64,000 bases of DNA, from assembly GCA_009746045.1 (NCBI GenBank), contig RPFO01000256.1, positions 671,429-735,428 on the forward strand, given 5' to 3'. The notes beneath the pieces were generated by a model, which worked only from the letters and a program-made list of their open reading frames with translations, did not search any database and was not told the DNA's origin. Made by a program: the position numbers and the translations under genes. This document shows positions 29,641 through 40,340 of the stretch, one piece after another (position 1 is the first letter of the stretch; every line of letters starts with the position of its first letter). This stretch comes from Mesostigma viride (lineage: Eukaryota > Streptophyta > Mesostigmatophyceae > Mesostigmatales > Mesostigmataceae).

Positions 29641-30660
29641 TCCTCAGGACCAATAACCTCGACCTGCGGACATCCACCCTGGCTAGCAACGGGCCGCGGG
29701 GCCCGTGGGGAGAAAACAGGAGCATACCCCTCGCGCCCGCCATAGGTGAGCACCGTGAGGACGATCAACCTTCATGAAGAGCACTTGCTTGCGGGCCTCG
29801 CCCAGGTCCTTCGAGTGCCAGTATGAGGGACGTTAAGCGAACGAAGCCCGGCCCGTGCCAGGCCGTGTATGGCTCTGACAGCATACTAGTCTATACCGGC
29901 TACCTTAAGTTAGTTCAGCCTATGCACCTGCATGTCTACTGTACCCGCACACTCCAGTCTACAGTTTCATTGTGCCAGTCCGGCAATGCCCCCGCCATGG
30001 CACCCACGAACATCTCAGCATTAGTGCACCCACAGTAATGCCAGCCCTAGCTAGCTTCTCTCAAGCTGCCGCAAGTGGGCAGGCCACAGGCCGGGGGCAT
30101 GGGCATGCCACGGAGTACTATGCTAATCTCATACTACTATTAGAAAATGATGACATGAAAGTTATATAATAAATATCGAGTCTGTATCATGCCACAACCA
30201 TATAGTCACTAGCTAGAGGGGGATATAATCCTCATCTGAGCTGTCCTCTACTGTAATGGCAGACGAGGCGGTAGTGTAGCAGCTATCCTCAGGGGCAATA
30301 ACTAATGCAGGGTATAGAAGCCCTCAGGTGGAGGGCCTCCACCTGAGGGCTTCTATACCCTGCATTCTAGCAATGGGCCGCGGGTCCCGTGGGGAGAAAA
30401 CAGGAGCATGCCCCTGAGGAAGGTCTGCTTATTGCAGCTAGACGGCCGCCCATTTCTCCTTGTCTATCATGCGGGCGCGGAGTACAGATAGTCCCAGAAG
30501 TCCTGCACGTTAGCATATTGGGACGCCAATGTCCTAGATGGATGCAAGTTGAGGAGACCTTTCCAACTCCGTGCCAGCCGCCTGAAACAAACAAGGCCGG
30601 ACCAGAAAGTTATCCGGGTCCCGATCGAAGTACTGCCGACCGGCGGGCAGCGGCGGTGCA
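29640..30660 (-). pseudogene. Remnants of a second LINE family
   Basis: The minus strand encodes GACSCFLPTGPAAHC before a stop at 30367 and a near-identical CSCFLPTGPAARC near 29700. Both are followed by the tail block 'GAGCTGTCCTCTAC'. I see no catalytic motif, so the family assignment rests on repetition and on the shared tail. Confidence 0.4.
30304..30366. repeat. Perfect 63-nt hairpin (30-bp arms, 3-nt loop)
   Basis: Arms 30304-30333 and 30337-30366 are exact reverse complements around GGC. The arm starts AATGCAGGGTATAGAAGCCC. No similar sequence was noticed elsewhere in the window. Confidence 0.95.
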
Positions 30661-30678
30661 CGTACCAAGGTCATGCAG

Positions 30679-30734
30679 CACTATACTTTTCGTCCGAGGG
30701 TAGTAAAAATGATCCGAGGCGTAAATTACGAGGT
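30679..30734 (+). repeat. Left 56-bp terminal inverted repeat
   Basis: Begins CACTATACTTTTCGTCCGAG and ends TTACGAGGT. It is the exact reverse complement of 60937-60992. Region 30735-31185 behind it holds scattered TTACTACCT, GTAAATTAC and TACGAGG words (subterminal repeats) and no gene. Confidence 0.9.
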
Positions 30735-31185
30735 CTTATCTTACTACCTAGATACGAGGCGTGAGATCCAACGCCGTAATCATTACTACCTATCATCCTA
30801 CGTAGTAATTTTACTAGCCGTAAGTAAGAGTAACGTTACGACTGCACATCTTTGGTAGTACATTACCGACAGAGTAAATTACCGCGACGGGTCTTGGTTG
30901 GTAATCTACCACCTGTAGATTAGGTGCCAGTGATCCGATGCTGTAAGATACGTTTCAGTAAGTTACTTCGGGGATCTTTGCCTGTACACGGCCAGATGGA
31001 TAATTATATTGTAATGGAGAAGTGGGAGAACGTGCGTGTCTATTAGCAAATGCAGCGAAATATAAAAATGTAGTTATCAGCCTTTTTCGCCTATTCAGCA
31101 GTTGTCGTTGTCGGCCGTTGTCATTAAGCGGCTATAGATTATGTGTGCTGGGGCCGGTGAAAAGACGCTAGCAAAGTTCGTCTGA

Positions 31186-32296
31186 ATGGCGTCCAATAGA
31201 GGGGATTTTATTCTTAGTGGATTGTTGGACGAGGAGAAGGCGAGGTTGCTGGCGGAGAATGCGAAAGAGCAGAGGGAAGCAGCGGAAGCCGTGCGTGGAA
31301 GATGAGGTAACGGGATGGAGTGTGGGCCCTGGCTTCTGGTTATGAAATGATGGCGGTTGCAGGCCAGCCGTGCTCGCTGGTAATGGGTGCGTGGTGTTGA
31401 AATCCAAGTTCTGCGCGTATTCTGTTTTTTGGTCAATGATTGAAGGGATGTCGCCTTGTTTTATTTTTGTGCATCTGCGTCCCGTCGTGACTGCCTCGTC
31501 ATGGACGCCCAGGGGTAGAAGTTCGAACGAGGGAATGATTTTTCAAACGCCTGGATATGTTATGATAGTACGAATAAATGGTAATGGGTAGAGGCGGCCA
31601 AAATTTTGTTGGAAGTGTGCCAACGCCGCACATACGACTTGAACAACCCTAGGTATCTTAGGAAAAGGAAACACGGATACGTCGGAGTGGAGGAAGAGGA
31701 AGACGATGACGATGGTGAAGACGGAGAGGTTTACAATGGAGGCCTTGAGAATGGGGAGACATTGAATCAGGAGAGCAGGGTAGCGGTGAGTGGCCCGTCA
31801 TGAATTACATTGTGGTTGCAGTTGTTAGCGAGGCGTGTTGATTGCTTCTTGCCGCGGGTAATCGCTAGCGCGCATAACCTTCTTTTTTCAACAGGTGTTC
31901 TGGTGCATTGACTGCCGCAAAGCAATTAATGGGACTGATTATGTGCCTATGATGCCGTTTGGGAATCATACATTGCCAACATTTCGTGTTTAGAAGGCGC
32001 GCCTTCAGAAGCATATTCAGCACCGCACGAGCCAGGTGCTGAAGGCGTGCTTGGAGAGGAAGGGGTATAAAGTGCGCATGACCGCATCGAAGAAGAAGAA
32101 GCAGCAGGAATCGGGCAAGACCATGATAACCGAGCCAGGATTGGCTTTCGTGCATGCAGTACATGGTGCGGCGCAGGCAGTGAATGCTGCATCGATTGCA
32201 GCGGTGCAGCCTGTGGCCATGGCGGTGCAGGGCGCGGGTCCTGAAGTGTGGGCGTTGGCGAAGCAGATTCACGATGCTGTCATGGCCACGTTGTGA
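31186..32296 (+). pseudogene. Zinc-finger-like gene, three exons, with an in-frame TAG
   Basis: Proposed exons are 31186-31290, 31594-31785 and 31895-32296, joined in phase 0 with GT-AG borders. The product begins MASNRGDFILSGLLDEEKAR (acidic coiled coil), then has a basic stretch RYLRKRKHGYVG followed by an acidic run. Exon 3 opens with VFWCIDCRKAI and continues to KHIQHRT, giving a CxxC...H...H arrangement that could bind zinc. A TAG at 31991-31993 interrupts exon 3 before KARLQKHIQHRTSQ, although the frame stays open on both sides of it. Nearest the left terminus, it could encode a terminus-binding protein like CACTA TNPA, but that is inference. From 32300 to 33000 I see no further gene. 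Confidence 0.4.
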
Positions 32297-32999
32297 AGCC
32301 AAGGAATGGGTGTTGGTTCCAGTCAGGTGCCTCGCCCGGAGGAAGCTTTTCTGCTGTAAGCAGAGGTGCGGCATCAAGCATTTGCAATCGCCATGAGAGC
32401 AGTGGAGATGTCTGCGGCATTGGGAGATCTGCAGACAATTGCAGGAGGACATTGTGCGGTACGCTTGTAGGGTGTATGCTGTGTTGTTCCGCTCGCTAAT
32501 GGACATGTGCCCCTGTAACCTCTTCCAGGCTACTATCTCCTATACACCTCTTCAGGCTTGAAAAGTAAATTGCTGTACGGTTCACAATTGGCATGGCTTG
32601 ACATGCACGCGTCCTTGACTGTGGTGTGCATGGGTTTGGGGTTTAGCGGTTTACATCAGACTCAGCTGTGTATCTGCTTAATCAGCCGACGTGTCACATG
32701 GGGACAGCAACGGCGCTGGGATGCAGCCCGGTGTGAATGCGAGTAAATTACGCGCTGTCATGCATGACGGATGGGGCGTGGAAGCCACGACCCACGCTTT
32801 TGTGTGTGCACGGGGGGGCTAGGGTGCCAGTCCTTGTGTTGCTGCCATCCATATGGGCATGGATATGCGGGAAGCTTTCCCCGTACCCATACTTAATGAT
32901 GCATGGACTGGTTGTGACAGCCAAGGGTTTAGCTGGCGTGGGTTTGCTGACTGATCATGGCAGGCTGCTAGGCTGGTGCTAGAACAGCCATAGCGCGGT

Positions 33000-33800
33000 T
33001 ACTGCTATGTCTTGCCCGTGATAACTGATGCTGCAGCCATGCGTGGAGCGCGAATCGTCCCGTGAGGAGAAGGAGGAGGCGGGGCCGGTGCACCCACGGG
33101 CAGGGCCGGAGAAGAAGGAGGCGGAGCACCCAGTGTGGGAGAAGGAGAAGGCGGGGAAGCACTGAAGCTCCACCCCATGTCAGGCCTGTAGTATAGGTGC
33201 CAGTTAACTAAACCCATGCACGTGCAGGTTGTAGCTCAGAATGTATTTAAAATCATATGCCCCTTTGCAGGTATATATGTGTAACAGTGACTCCCAACGG
33301 ATATATGTTCCTAATTTATTAAATTCTTACTGAATAATTGTTGTCTTTATGAACCCATGAAGAGCAAAGCCCGGTGGGGAGTACATGTAACGCATTACCA
33401 CGAGAAGGGGTCCCCACACCGAACTTCTTCGCTCTCTGTTCCTATGCAGAACAAGAAGAGGTGGATGACCAATGTCCCGGCTCACACGCCAGCCCCTGTG
33501 GGCAAGCCCCCTCCCCCAAAGCGGAAGGGGCGCTTTGGGGAGAAGTGTAGTTAGGATTTTGTAGACTAGATAGGTTAGAGTTACCTTATTTCGATGTCGC
33601 GGCTTGACCCACCTCCACCCATTCAGCAAGGAATATGTGCTACATGATCTCCCAACGGAGGCATGTTATAATTTTATTTGATTGTTTAATGTAGTGTCTT
33701 GGGGCATGATGCAGATGAGATTTGTAACTTCCGTGTAATTATGTTTCTAAATAGATTAGCATAGTACTATAAACATGCCCATGCGCATGACACGCAAGTA
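33000..33800 (+). repeat. LINE-tail insertions inside the giant element
   Basis: It holds a LINE 3'-tail copy (33180-33330, 'TATGCCCCTTTGCAGG', 'GACTCCCAACGGA'), the conserved retroelement peptide MQNKKRWMTNVPAHTPAPVG at 33444-33554, and a minus-oriented copy of the dispersed tail repeat at 33690-33805. Confidence 0.5.
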
Positions 33801-34278
33801 CTTACGGACTTCCACCAGACCTGGCAATAAACAAGCATTTGATGGGATGGACCCAGCGATACATAATGGCGTGCATGCATGAAAAATATACACTATGCAT
33901 GGCCCAATGGGCATGCATTAAAGTAATTAGCAATGATAGCCGAGTACCTCCTATCTCATCCCATGTGGCGTCAGTCACAGACGACCTGAAAATAATACAG
34001 TAGACATAACTGAAAGCTCTTGTCAAAAGATATTGGCACTGTCAATAGGTGGTAACAACAAAACCACGACAGGCCAAGGGAAAGGCCGACATGAGAGCAC
34101 TGAAGCTAAACCGGCAGGCCGGGCCACAATTAACCCTCCAGCCCGAAAGTGCCACTGCATCATGTAAGACAAGCCTGAGATATGGACCAAGTCTCCCCCC
34201 ACAAGAAATGTCCCACAGGTAACAACCACCAGCAACTCGATCACAGCTGACTGAAACGCATCCACAAAGACTGGTGTT

Positions 34279-35523
34279 CTAGATACGAGTAACCACTTTC
34301 ACGCCCATGAGGGTCGGGACGGCACTCCGACTGATAGTGTAGAGCCACCGGCCACACTCGCCCAGAAAGCGTCCTGCCTGCCCATACGTGTTCTGGGTAG
34401 ACCGCCCAAATCGATTGCCGTCGCGCATGCACGTTGTCCGTGCCTCCTCAACCAGGTGCGACCCTCTTCCACGCAGCAGCCGCAACGTGCAGGGCTCCTG
34501 CAACCGCTCTTTAAGGACGTTGGTAGCCGCTGGGTGCGTCAACAAGACGGCGCCGGCGAGAACCACGGGATCAAGTGTAGGCATGGACTCCAGCAAAGTT
34601 GCCCACCCTGCACGATCCCAATAGTCCCTAGTATGCCCCGTGGACTCCCACCCCTCTCCCCAAGCCTGGCAGCTGGTGAAGACCACAATGCTGTACAGAC
34701 CCCACATGATCGGCGACTGCCATACGTGGTTCCACTCTGCCACGAGCTGCCTCTCCATTTCCTCTGGGGGCAGCAGGTCGTGGCCGCGCCTTTCGTCTTC
34801 ATGTTGCCGCCACTGGGCAACGTATTCCATGCTCCACTGACTGCCCAGGTCTGCGGGAATGTCGCGAAGCGAGAACAAGTTCCCCAGGCAGGTGGGAGGC
34901 TGCCGGCGCAGACGCGACTTCACATCCGACATGAGCTTGCGAAATGTGGTGCCGTATGCCTCCAGGGTGGATGCAGACAGCTCCAACGTGATGCTGTTAT
35001 TCCTGATGGGATTAGCCCGGGTGGGATCGAATAAGGTGCCAGTGATGAGCATGCGCGTTGGTGCTGCGATGTCGTCAATAGGGCCGTACTCTTCCTCCAA
35101 ATGCTCCGCCTCCCTCCAATGAATACCGGTCTTGATCTGCCACTTGTGCTGCTGCACTATCAAACGCACTTCTTTGCTCATTACGCTGACCCTCGCGCGT
35201 TCCAGGGGGCCGAGTAGGTCAACAATGCACCCGAGGATTCCGGGCTCCATATCTTGGCCGAACCATGCCGGCTCATCAGGCCTGTGCTGGTCAGCAACCC
35301 TCATGCGGTGTAATCGTACGGCAATGCTCTTCTGCGATAAGGACAGATTCTCGGTTACCGTTGCCAAATCGCAATGGGTCCGCAAAAATTCTTCGACTAC
35401 CGCCGGCAACGACTCCGTCGAATACAGTGTCCCTCCCGACCGGAATGACTCCTCCGAGTCGGAGGGATAGGATCCCGTATCCGCCGAGCTCATGGGGGAC
35501 CGCTCCCCTGGATCATTCGACAT
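34279..35523 (-). CDS. Unknown 414-aa protein of the giant element
   Basis: An uninterrupted frame from ATG 35523 (MSNDPGERSPMSS) to TAG at 34279. The N-terminal 50 residues are Ser/Glu-rich and probably disordered. The remainder is a mixed, Trp-rich globular sequence with RLHRMRVADQHRPDEPAWFG, TLEAYGTTFRKLM and a hydrophobic stretch LDPVVLAGAVLLTHPAA. I do not recognise the family and see no catalytic motif. It is transcribed away from repeat array A (35815-36295), which separates it from the kinase gene; this layout is shared with two other gene pairs of the element. About 300 bases before its start lie between the ATG and the array and may be its leader. Downstream, 33806-34278 shows nothing I can support. 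Confidence 0.65.
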   Translation of the reverse strand: MSNDPGERSPMSSADTGSYPSDSEESFRSGGTLYSTESLPAVVEEFLRTHCDLATVTENLSLSQKSIAVRLHRMRVADQHRPDEPAWFGQDMEPGILGCIVDLLGPLERARVSVMSKEVRLIVQQHKWQIKTGIHWREAEHLEEEYGPIDDIAAPTRMLITGTLFDPTRANPIRNNSITLELSASTLEAYGTTFRKLMSDVKSRLRRQPPTCLGNLFSLRDIPADLGSQWSMEYVAQWRQHEDERRGHDLLPPEEMERQLVAEWNHVWQSPIMWGLYSIVVFTSCQAWGEGWESTGHTRDYWDRAGWATLLESMPTLDPVVLAGAVLLTHPAATNVLKERLQEPCTLRLLRGRGSHLVEEARTTCMRDGNRFGRSTQNTYGQAGRFLGECGRWLYTISRSAVPTLMGVKVVTRI

Positions 35524-35814
35524 GTCCGCTAATGCAAAGGCTGCCGCCTGCACCTGAGATGTCTGCGCGAGTGTTCACGCCGCGATACAGTTAGTTAGTC
35601 AGTATGCGCGGAAAAGTCGACTCGTAAAAGTTATGTCGTCGTTCGACTTGAGAACCGGGTGGTGAGATTTGTGGGAAGGTTGTTGTAGTTGTTGTTGTAT
35701 GTCCACGCCGCACATGGGCAGCAGAGATTTGTGTGGGAAGGAGGGTGCATGGTGATCTTCTGCCACACCTAATGTGCAATGATGCACGCGGTGAAGTGCA
35801 ATAGCGGGTCGACA

Positions 35815-36295
35815 GGGGTCGCTGCGTACCTGCCGTGGGAAGGAGGACAAGTGATACACAAATACCGTACAAGTGATACACAAATACCGTACAAGTGATA
35901 CACAATTGCAGCCAGGACAACAGCGGGTCGCTGCGTACCTGCCGTGGGAAGGAGGACAAGTGATACACAAATACCGTACAAGTGATACACAAATACCGTA
36001 CAAGTGATACACAATTGCAGCCAGGACAACAGCGGGTCGCTGCGTACCTGCCGTGGGAAGGAGGACAAGTGATACACAAATACCGTACAAGTGATACACA
36101 AATACCGTACAAGTGATACACAATTGCAGCCAGGACAACAGCGGGTCGCTGCGTACCTGCCGTGGGAAGGAGGACAAGTGATACACAAATACCGTACAAG
36201 TGATACACAAATACCGTACAAGTGATACACAATTGCAGCCAGCACAACAGCGGGTCGCTGCGTACCTGCCGCGGGAAGGAGGGGGGTGGTACACA
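35815..36295 (-). promoter_or_regulatory. Repeat array A between divergent genes
   Basis: About 4.5 copies of a 109-bp unit. Each unit has three GTGTATCACTTG words about 22 bp apart (minus-strand reading) and a 'CCTCCTTCCCACGGCAGGTA' plus 'CGCAGCGACCCGCTG' block. The same unit recurs at 48090-48540 (plus) and 58135-58500 (minus), each time between two divergent genes. A regulatory role is inferred from this recurrence. Confidence 0.7.
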
Positions 36296-36299
36296 AATA

Positions 36300-36840
36300 T
36301 CCGACCTATATATTAGCAATAGCCGCCGCCTATCAAACAGGTCCTATTCATCACGAGCGTCAACGCCCCGTCATCGCCCCGTCATCGCCCGGCCGAGGGC
36401 CTTAACCTGTTAACTCTTTATTCGGAGTGATAGTCAACGACCTATATACTATGGACTACCAATAGCTACCGCATATAAAACATGGGCTTTTCATCACGCC
36501 CGTCGAGGGCGATGACGGTGACGCTCGTCACCGTCATCGCCCTCGACGGGCCAACATCTAAACTCTTCTCTTAATCAACAAAGTATATTACCAATAGCCG
36601 CTGCCTATCAAACAGGTTCTATTAATCACGCGCGTGAACGCCCCGTCATCGCCCCGTCATCGCCCCGTCAGCGCCCCGTCATCGCCCTGCCGAGGGCCAA
36701 CCTCTTAACTCTTTATTCGGAGTAATAAAAAACGGCCTATATTGTGAATAGCTGCCGCCTATCAACCAGGTACTTTTCATCACGCCCGTCGAGGGCGATG
36801 ACGGTGACGGCCGTCACCGTCATCGCCCAGCCGGCATTGC
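36300..36840 (+). repeat. Four diverged direct repeats with perfect hairpins upstream of the kinase
   Basis: Units of about 130-160 bp share 'AATAGCCGCCGCCTATCAAA' and a following CATCACG. Two of the units contain near-perfect stems made of GTCGAGGGCGATGACGG: 36498-36523 pairs with 36526-36551 (26 bp, 2-nt loop), and 36793-36828 is a 36-nt perfect palindrome. The other two units carry tandem CCCCGTCATCG words instead. Confidence 0.8.
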
Positions 36841-36929
36841 CATACAAGAAGAAGCTCTCGATCCTAGGTATAGACTACCTCGTGTATCATCGTAATTGAC
36901 AGCATCGAGATCATTCATACCTACCTACA

Positions 36930-38111
36930 ATGGCCAGCTGCAAAAGAAAAATGTCGACCAACAGACAGGACCTGTCGCCGGGAACCCTGTCGGCATTAAG
37001 GGCGAGACAGGCTTTTAATTCACGGACTTACAGACTGCGTACATGCACCGCTTTGCATAGGGTGTCGCGTGTGTTGAACGCCGCGGACTCGCACGCTCGC
37101 AGGGACGTTGAGCTGCAAACCAATGCACCGTCGGATTGGAGCATTGCATTGCAGCGGCTGACGAATTATGATCAAAAGGTTTCTCACAGCGCTAGCAAGT
37201 TGACGCATGTCATCGCAGTGAAATTGTCAGGTGACCGGATAGGAAAAGGTGCTCATGGCACGTTATACGCTATCCCTGCTAGCTCGAGTGCACCAGGTGG
37301 CGAGGCTACGCTAGTGGTAAAGCTGGCAAGCCTTCGACGAGACACGCTGCTGGTGAACTACCAGGAGGCTGTTATAACCGCCGTTGTGGCAGTGGCCAAG
37401 GAGGCCGGTTTCATGTCTATAGCTGGCCCGCAGGTCTGCCCTGCAGTAGAAGGGCTCTGGTCCACGTGCGGTGAAGTAGGTGGTATTGTCATGGAGAGAA
37501 TGAGTGGTGACTTGCATGCTGCCCGTGATGCCCCGGAAAATCAGCGTGTTTTCGAAGTTTGCTCACCCAGCGTCCTTGCAGACTGTGCAAAGGCATTGGC
37601 TGGCTTGCACGCCGTTAACATTATACACAATGACGTCAAGCTCGATAATTTTCTCTACACCATGGCGCCAGGAAGTGCACATCCGATAATCCGTATTGCA
37701 GATCTCGGCCTGGCGACAAGAGGGGGGGAACGGATTTTCACGCATCAGGCTGGTAAGGATCGTCAGCCTCGGTGGCATCCCGCAACAGTGGACCAGCCCG
37801 GCATGACAGGAGGGGTGGTGACAGCGCAGCGAGACCATGATGTGTACTCCTTCCTTGTAATGGTGGTATCCTTGTTTCGGCATAAGGGCCGCGCTCTCTT
37901 CGTGAATTCTGTGGATTCAGGGCTATTTAACTTGTGTCACAATGTCTATTACCACACCAAAAGGTTGGGCCCCCTTGCTTTCAAGCTACCCACGATGTCT
38001 GAAGTGGAGGAGTTGTTTCGCAATGCTCGGCCTTTTGTTTCCAGGCCTTGCCCAGAGAACGCTCCAGGGACACCACGGAACACGGTGCCCCTCCCGCGTG
38101 TCAGGGGTTAG
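36930..38111 (+). CDS. Protein kinase of the giant element
   Basis: A 393-residue, single-exon protein with a complete kinase core after a basic 100-residue N-terminus. The glycine loop is GKGAHG (about 105-110), the ATP-anchoring lysine is in VVKL (K131), and a matching glutamate is in NYQEAV (E146). The catalytic loop is HNDVKLDN (233-240), with Asn replacing the usual Arg of HRD while Asp235, Lys237 and Asn240 are kept. The metal-binding motif is ADLG (about 257-260), and RDHDVYSF is the F-helix. These residues suggest an active Ser/Thr-type enzyme, with substrate unknown. It is divergent from the 414-aa gene across array A and the hairpin region. Kinases are not standard CACTA cargo, so its role is unknown. 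Confidence 0.75.
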   Translation: MASCKRKMSTNRQDLSPGTLSALRARQAFNSRTYRLRTCTALHRVSRVLNAADSHARRDVELQTNAPSDWSIALQRLTNYDQKVSHSASKLTHVIAVKLSGDRIGKGAHGTLYAIPASSSAPGGEATLVVKLASLRRDTLLVNYQEAVITAVVAVAKEAGFMSIAGPQVCPAVEGLWSTCGEVGGIVMERMSGDLHAARDAPENQRVFEVCSPSVLADCAKALAGLHAVNIIHNDVKLDNFLYTMAPGSAHPIIRIADLGLATRGGERIFTHQAGKDRQPRWHPATVDQPGMTGGVVTAQRDHDVYSFLVMVVSLFRHKGRALFVNSVDSGLFNLCHNVYYHTKRLGPLAFKLPTMSEVEELFRNARPFVSRPCPENAPGTPRNTVPLPRVRG

Positions 38112-38229
38112 GACATGTAGGATACCGTGACAGCAGCTTTGTCGACTTGGATCCATGATCTAACATCGTGGTTGCCTTGGTTTACTTATCGGTGATTACT
38201 GATGCCTGTTGTACACACGGTGCACATGT

Positions 38230-40340
38230 CTTATTAATTAACTTATTAAGTACTAAATTATTATCACGTCTTTTGATTGAGTTAGCCAGCTTTTGCCCAT
38301 GCACACACATGTCCACATTAATTAATTATATAATTAAACTCGTGCTGCCACTGGGGAGTCACGGAGCATTAACCCGGATGGATGGATGGAGGGAGGGAGG
38401 GAGGGAGGGTTTAGGGTGGAGGGAGGGAGGGAGGGAGGGAGGGAGGGAGGGTGGAGGGAGGGAGGGAGGGAGGGAGGGAGGGAGGGAGGGAGGAGGAGGG
38501 AGGGAGGGAGGGAGGGAGGGAGGGAGGGAGGGAGGGAGGGAGGGAGGGAGGGAGGGAGGGAGGGAGGGAGGGAGGGAGGGAGGGAGGGAGGGAGGGAGGG
38601 AGGGAGGGAGGGAGGAGGGAGGGAGGGAGGGAGGGAGGGAGGAGGGAGGGAGGGAGGGAGGGAGGGAGGGAGGGAGGGTGCACGCAATCCTACCGGTCAA
38701 AGCTATCTACAAAATCAGTTCTATGTTCTCTTTGTGATGGTCGCGACCCTAGGGGTCTTCGTTGGCATGCCGCCCTCGTTTGAAAACACGTTCCTTCCCC
38801 ACTGCATGGGGCTTGTTGGCCTCTATGACCTGCACAGTCACGTGTCTATTAATTAATCAATAAATTCATGACCATGGGCCCACGTGGCCATGTCCATCAT
38901 CTTTCTCCAAATCACTTAAAGAGGACTAGCCCCCCATGCATGTCCTCTGCACATGCGGAGACGCCAATTCATCAGTTTAAATTTTGTATTCAACTCGTGA
39001 CACGCCAATTAATTAATAAGCTAGTTAAGGAATTAATTAATTTTGTGCACATTAATTAATTAATTAATAGACACGTGCTCCGTGACTCCGCGACGCGAGC
39101 ACGAGCTTATTTAATTAATTTTAATTTGCTGCTGGAATACATTAATGAATTATATAATTAAACTCGTGCTCGCGTCGCGGAGTCACGGAGCATTAACCCC
39201 GATGGATGGATGGATGGATGGATGGATGGATGGATGGATGGATGGATGGATGGATGGATGGATGGATGGATGGATGGATGGATGGATGGATGGATGGATG
39301 GATGGATGGATGGATGGATGGATGGATGGATGGATGGATGGATGGATGGATGGATGGATGGATGGATGGATGGATGGATGGATGGATGGATGGATGGATG
39401 GATGGATGGATGGATGGATGGATGGATGGATGGATGGATGGATGGATGGATGGATGGATGGATGGATGGATGGATGGATGGATGGATGGATGGATGGATG
39501 GATGGATGGATGGATGGATGGATGGATGGATGGATGGATGGATGGATGGATGGATGGATGGATGGATGGATGGATGGATGGATGGATGGATGGATGGATG
39601 GATGGATGGATGGATGGATGGATGGATGGATGGATGGATGGATGGATGGATGGATGGATGGATGGATGGATGGATGGATGGATGGATGGATGGATGGATG
39701 GATGGATGGATGGATGGATGGATGGATGGATGGATGGATGGATGGATGGATGGATGGATGGATGGATGGATGGATGGATGGATGGATGGATGGATGGATG
39801 GATGGATGGATGGATGGATGGATGGATGGATGGATGGATGGATGGATGGATGGATGGATGGATGGATGGATGGATGGATGGATGGATGGATGGATGGATG
39901 GATGGATGGATGGATGGATGGATGGATGGATGGATGGATGGATGGATGGATGGATGGATGGATGGATGGATGGATGGATGGATGGATGGATGGATGGATG
40001 GATGGATGGACACGCAATGGATGGATGGATGGATGGATGGGGACACGCAATCCTACCGGTCAAAGCTATCTACAACATGAAGCCAACACTGTTGTATCTA
40101 AGCTCTCTACCCTAGGGGTCCTGTCTAGCGTGCTTCCTGGAATACATGGAGGTGCGTGTGCACTGGTGCACCCAGATCGAGTAGGTGTCAGTTTACACCC
40201 AACACCAACAGCGCGTATCCCATAATGTAGTAAAAACCCTATTAACTGGGACATGGACGCATGGTGATCCAACGCCATATTTGAAGTGAGACAACTAATA
40301 TGCCCCTAGTCAGCTGCACATGTGTTACATGATTTCATGT
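38230..40340 (-). mobile_element. Nested LINE 3' ends with expanded tetranucleotide tracts
   Basis: Two copies of the LINE end seen at 1-290. Each has 'AAACTCGTGCT', the end block 'AGTCACGGAGCATTAACCC', a tract of GGGA (38385-38680) or GGAT (39201-40040), then 'AATCCTACCGGTCAAAGCTA' and CCCTAGGGGTC. The first also keeps the 'CTCTATGACCTG' to 'TCCATCATCTT' part (38820-38915). TTAA tracts border them (38225, 38320, 38850, 39000-39120). Region 40340-41118 shows no gene I can support. Confidence 0.7.
39201..40040 (+). repeat. (GGAT)n microsatellite, more than 800 bp
   Basis: About 200 uninterrupted GGAT units, broken only by a 'CACGCAAT' near 40011. Long open frames over it in all phases (MDGW or HPSI repeats) are artefacts of the tract. 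Confidence 0.98.

Noticed and set aside
31991-31993. TAG read as an amino acid (altered nuclear code)
   Set aside because: Other frames here end at TAG (41119, 34279, 60179) with no open continuation, so the standard code is simpler.
38060-38105. Shared RNTVPL peptide at the ends of the kinase and the protease
   Set aside because: Only six residues agree and the surrounding sequences are unrelated, so it is probably chance.
39145-40225. Open frames of 280-340 codons in all phases (MDGW and HPSI repeats)
   Set aside because: They follow only from the GGAT tract, whose period of four leaves every frame open. No sequence outside the tract supports a gene.
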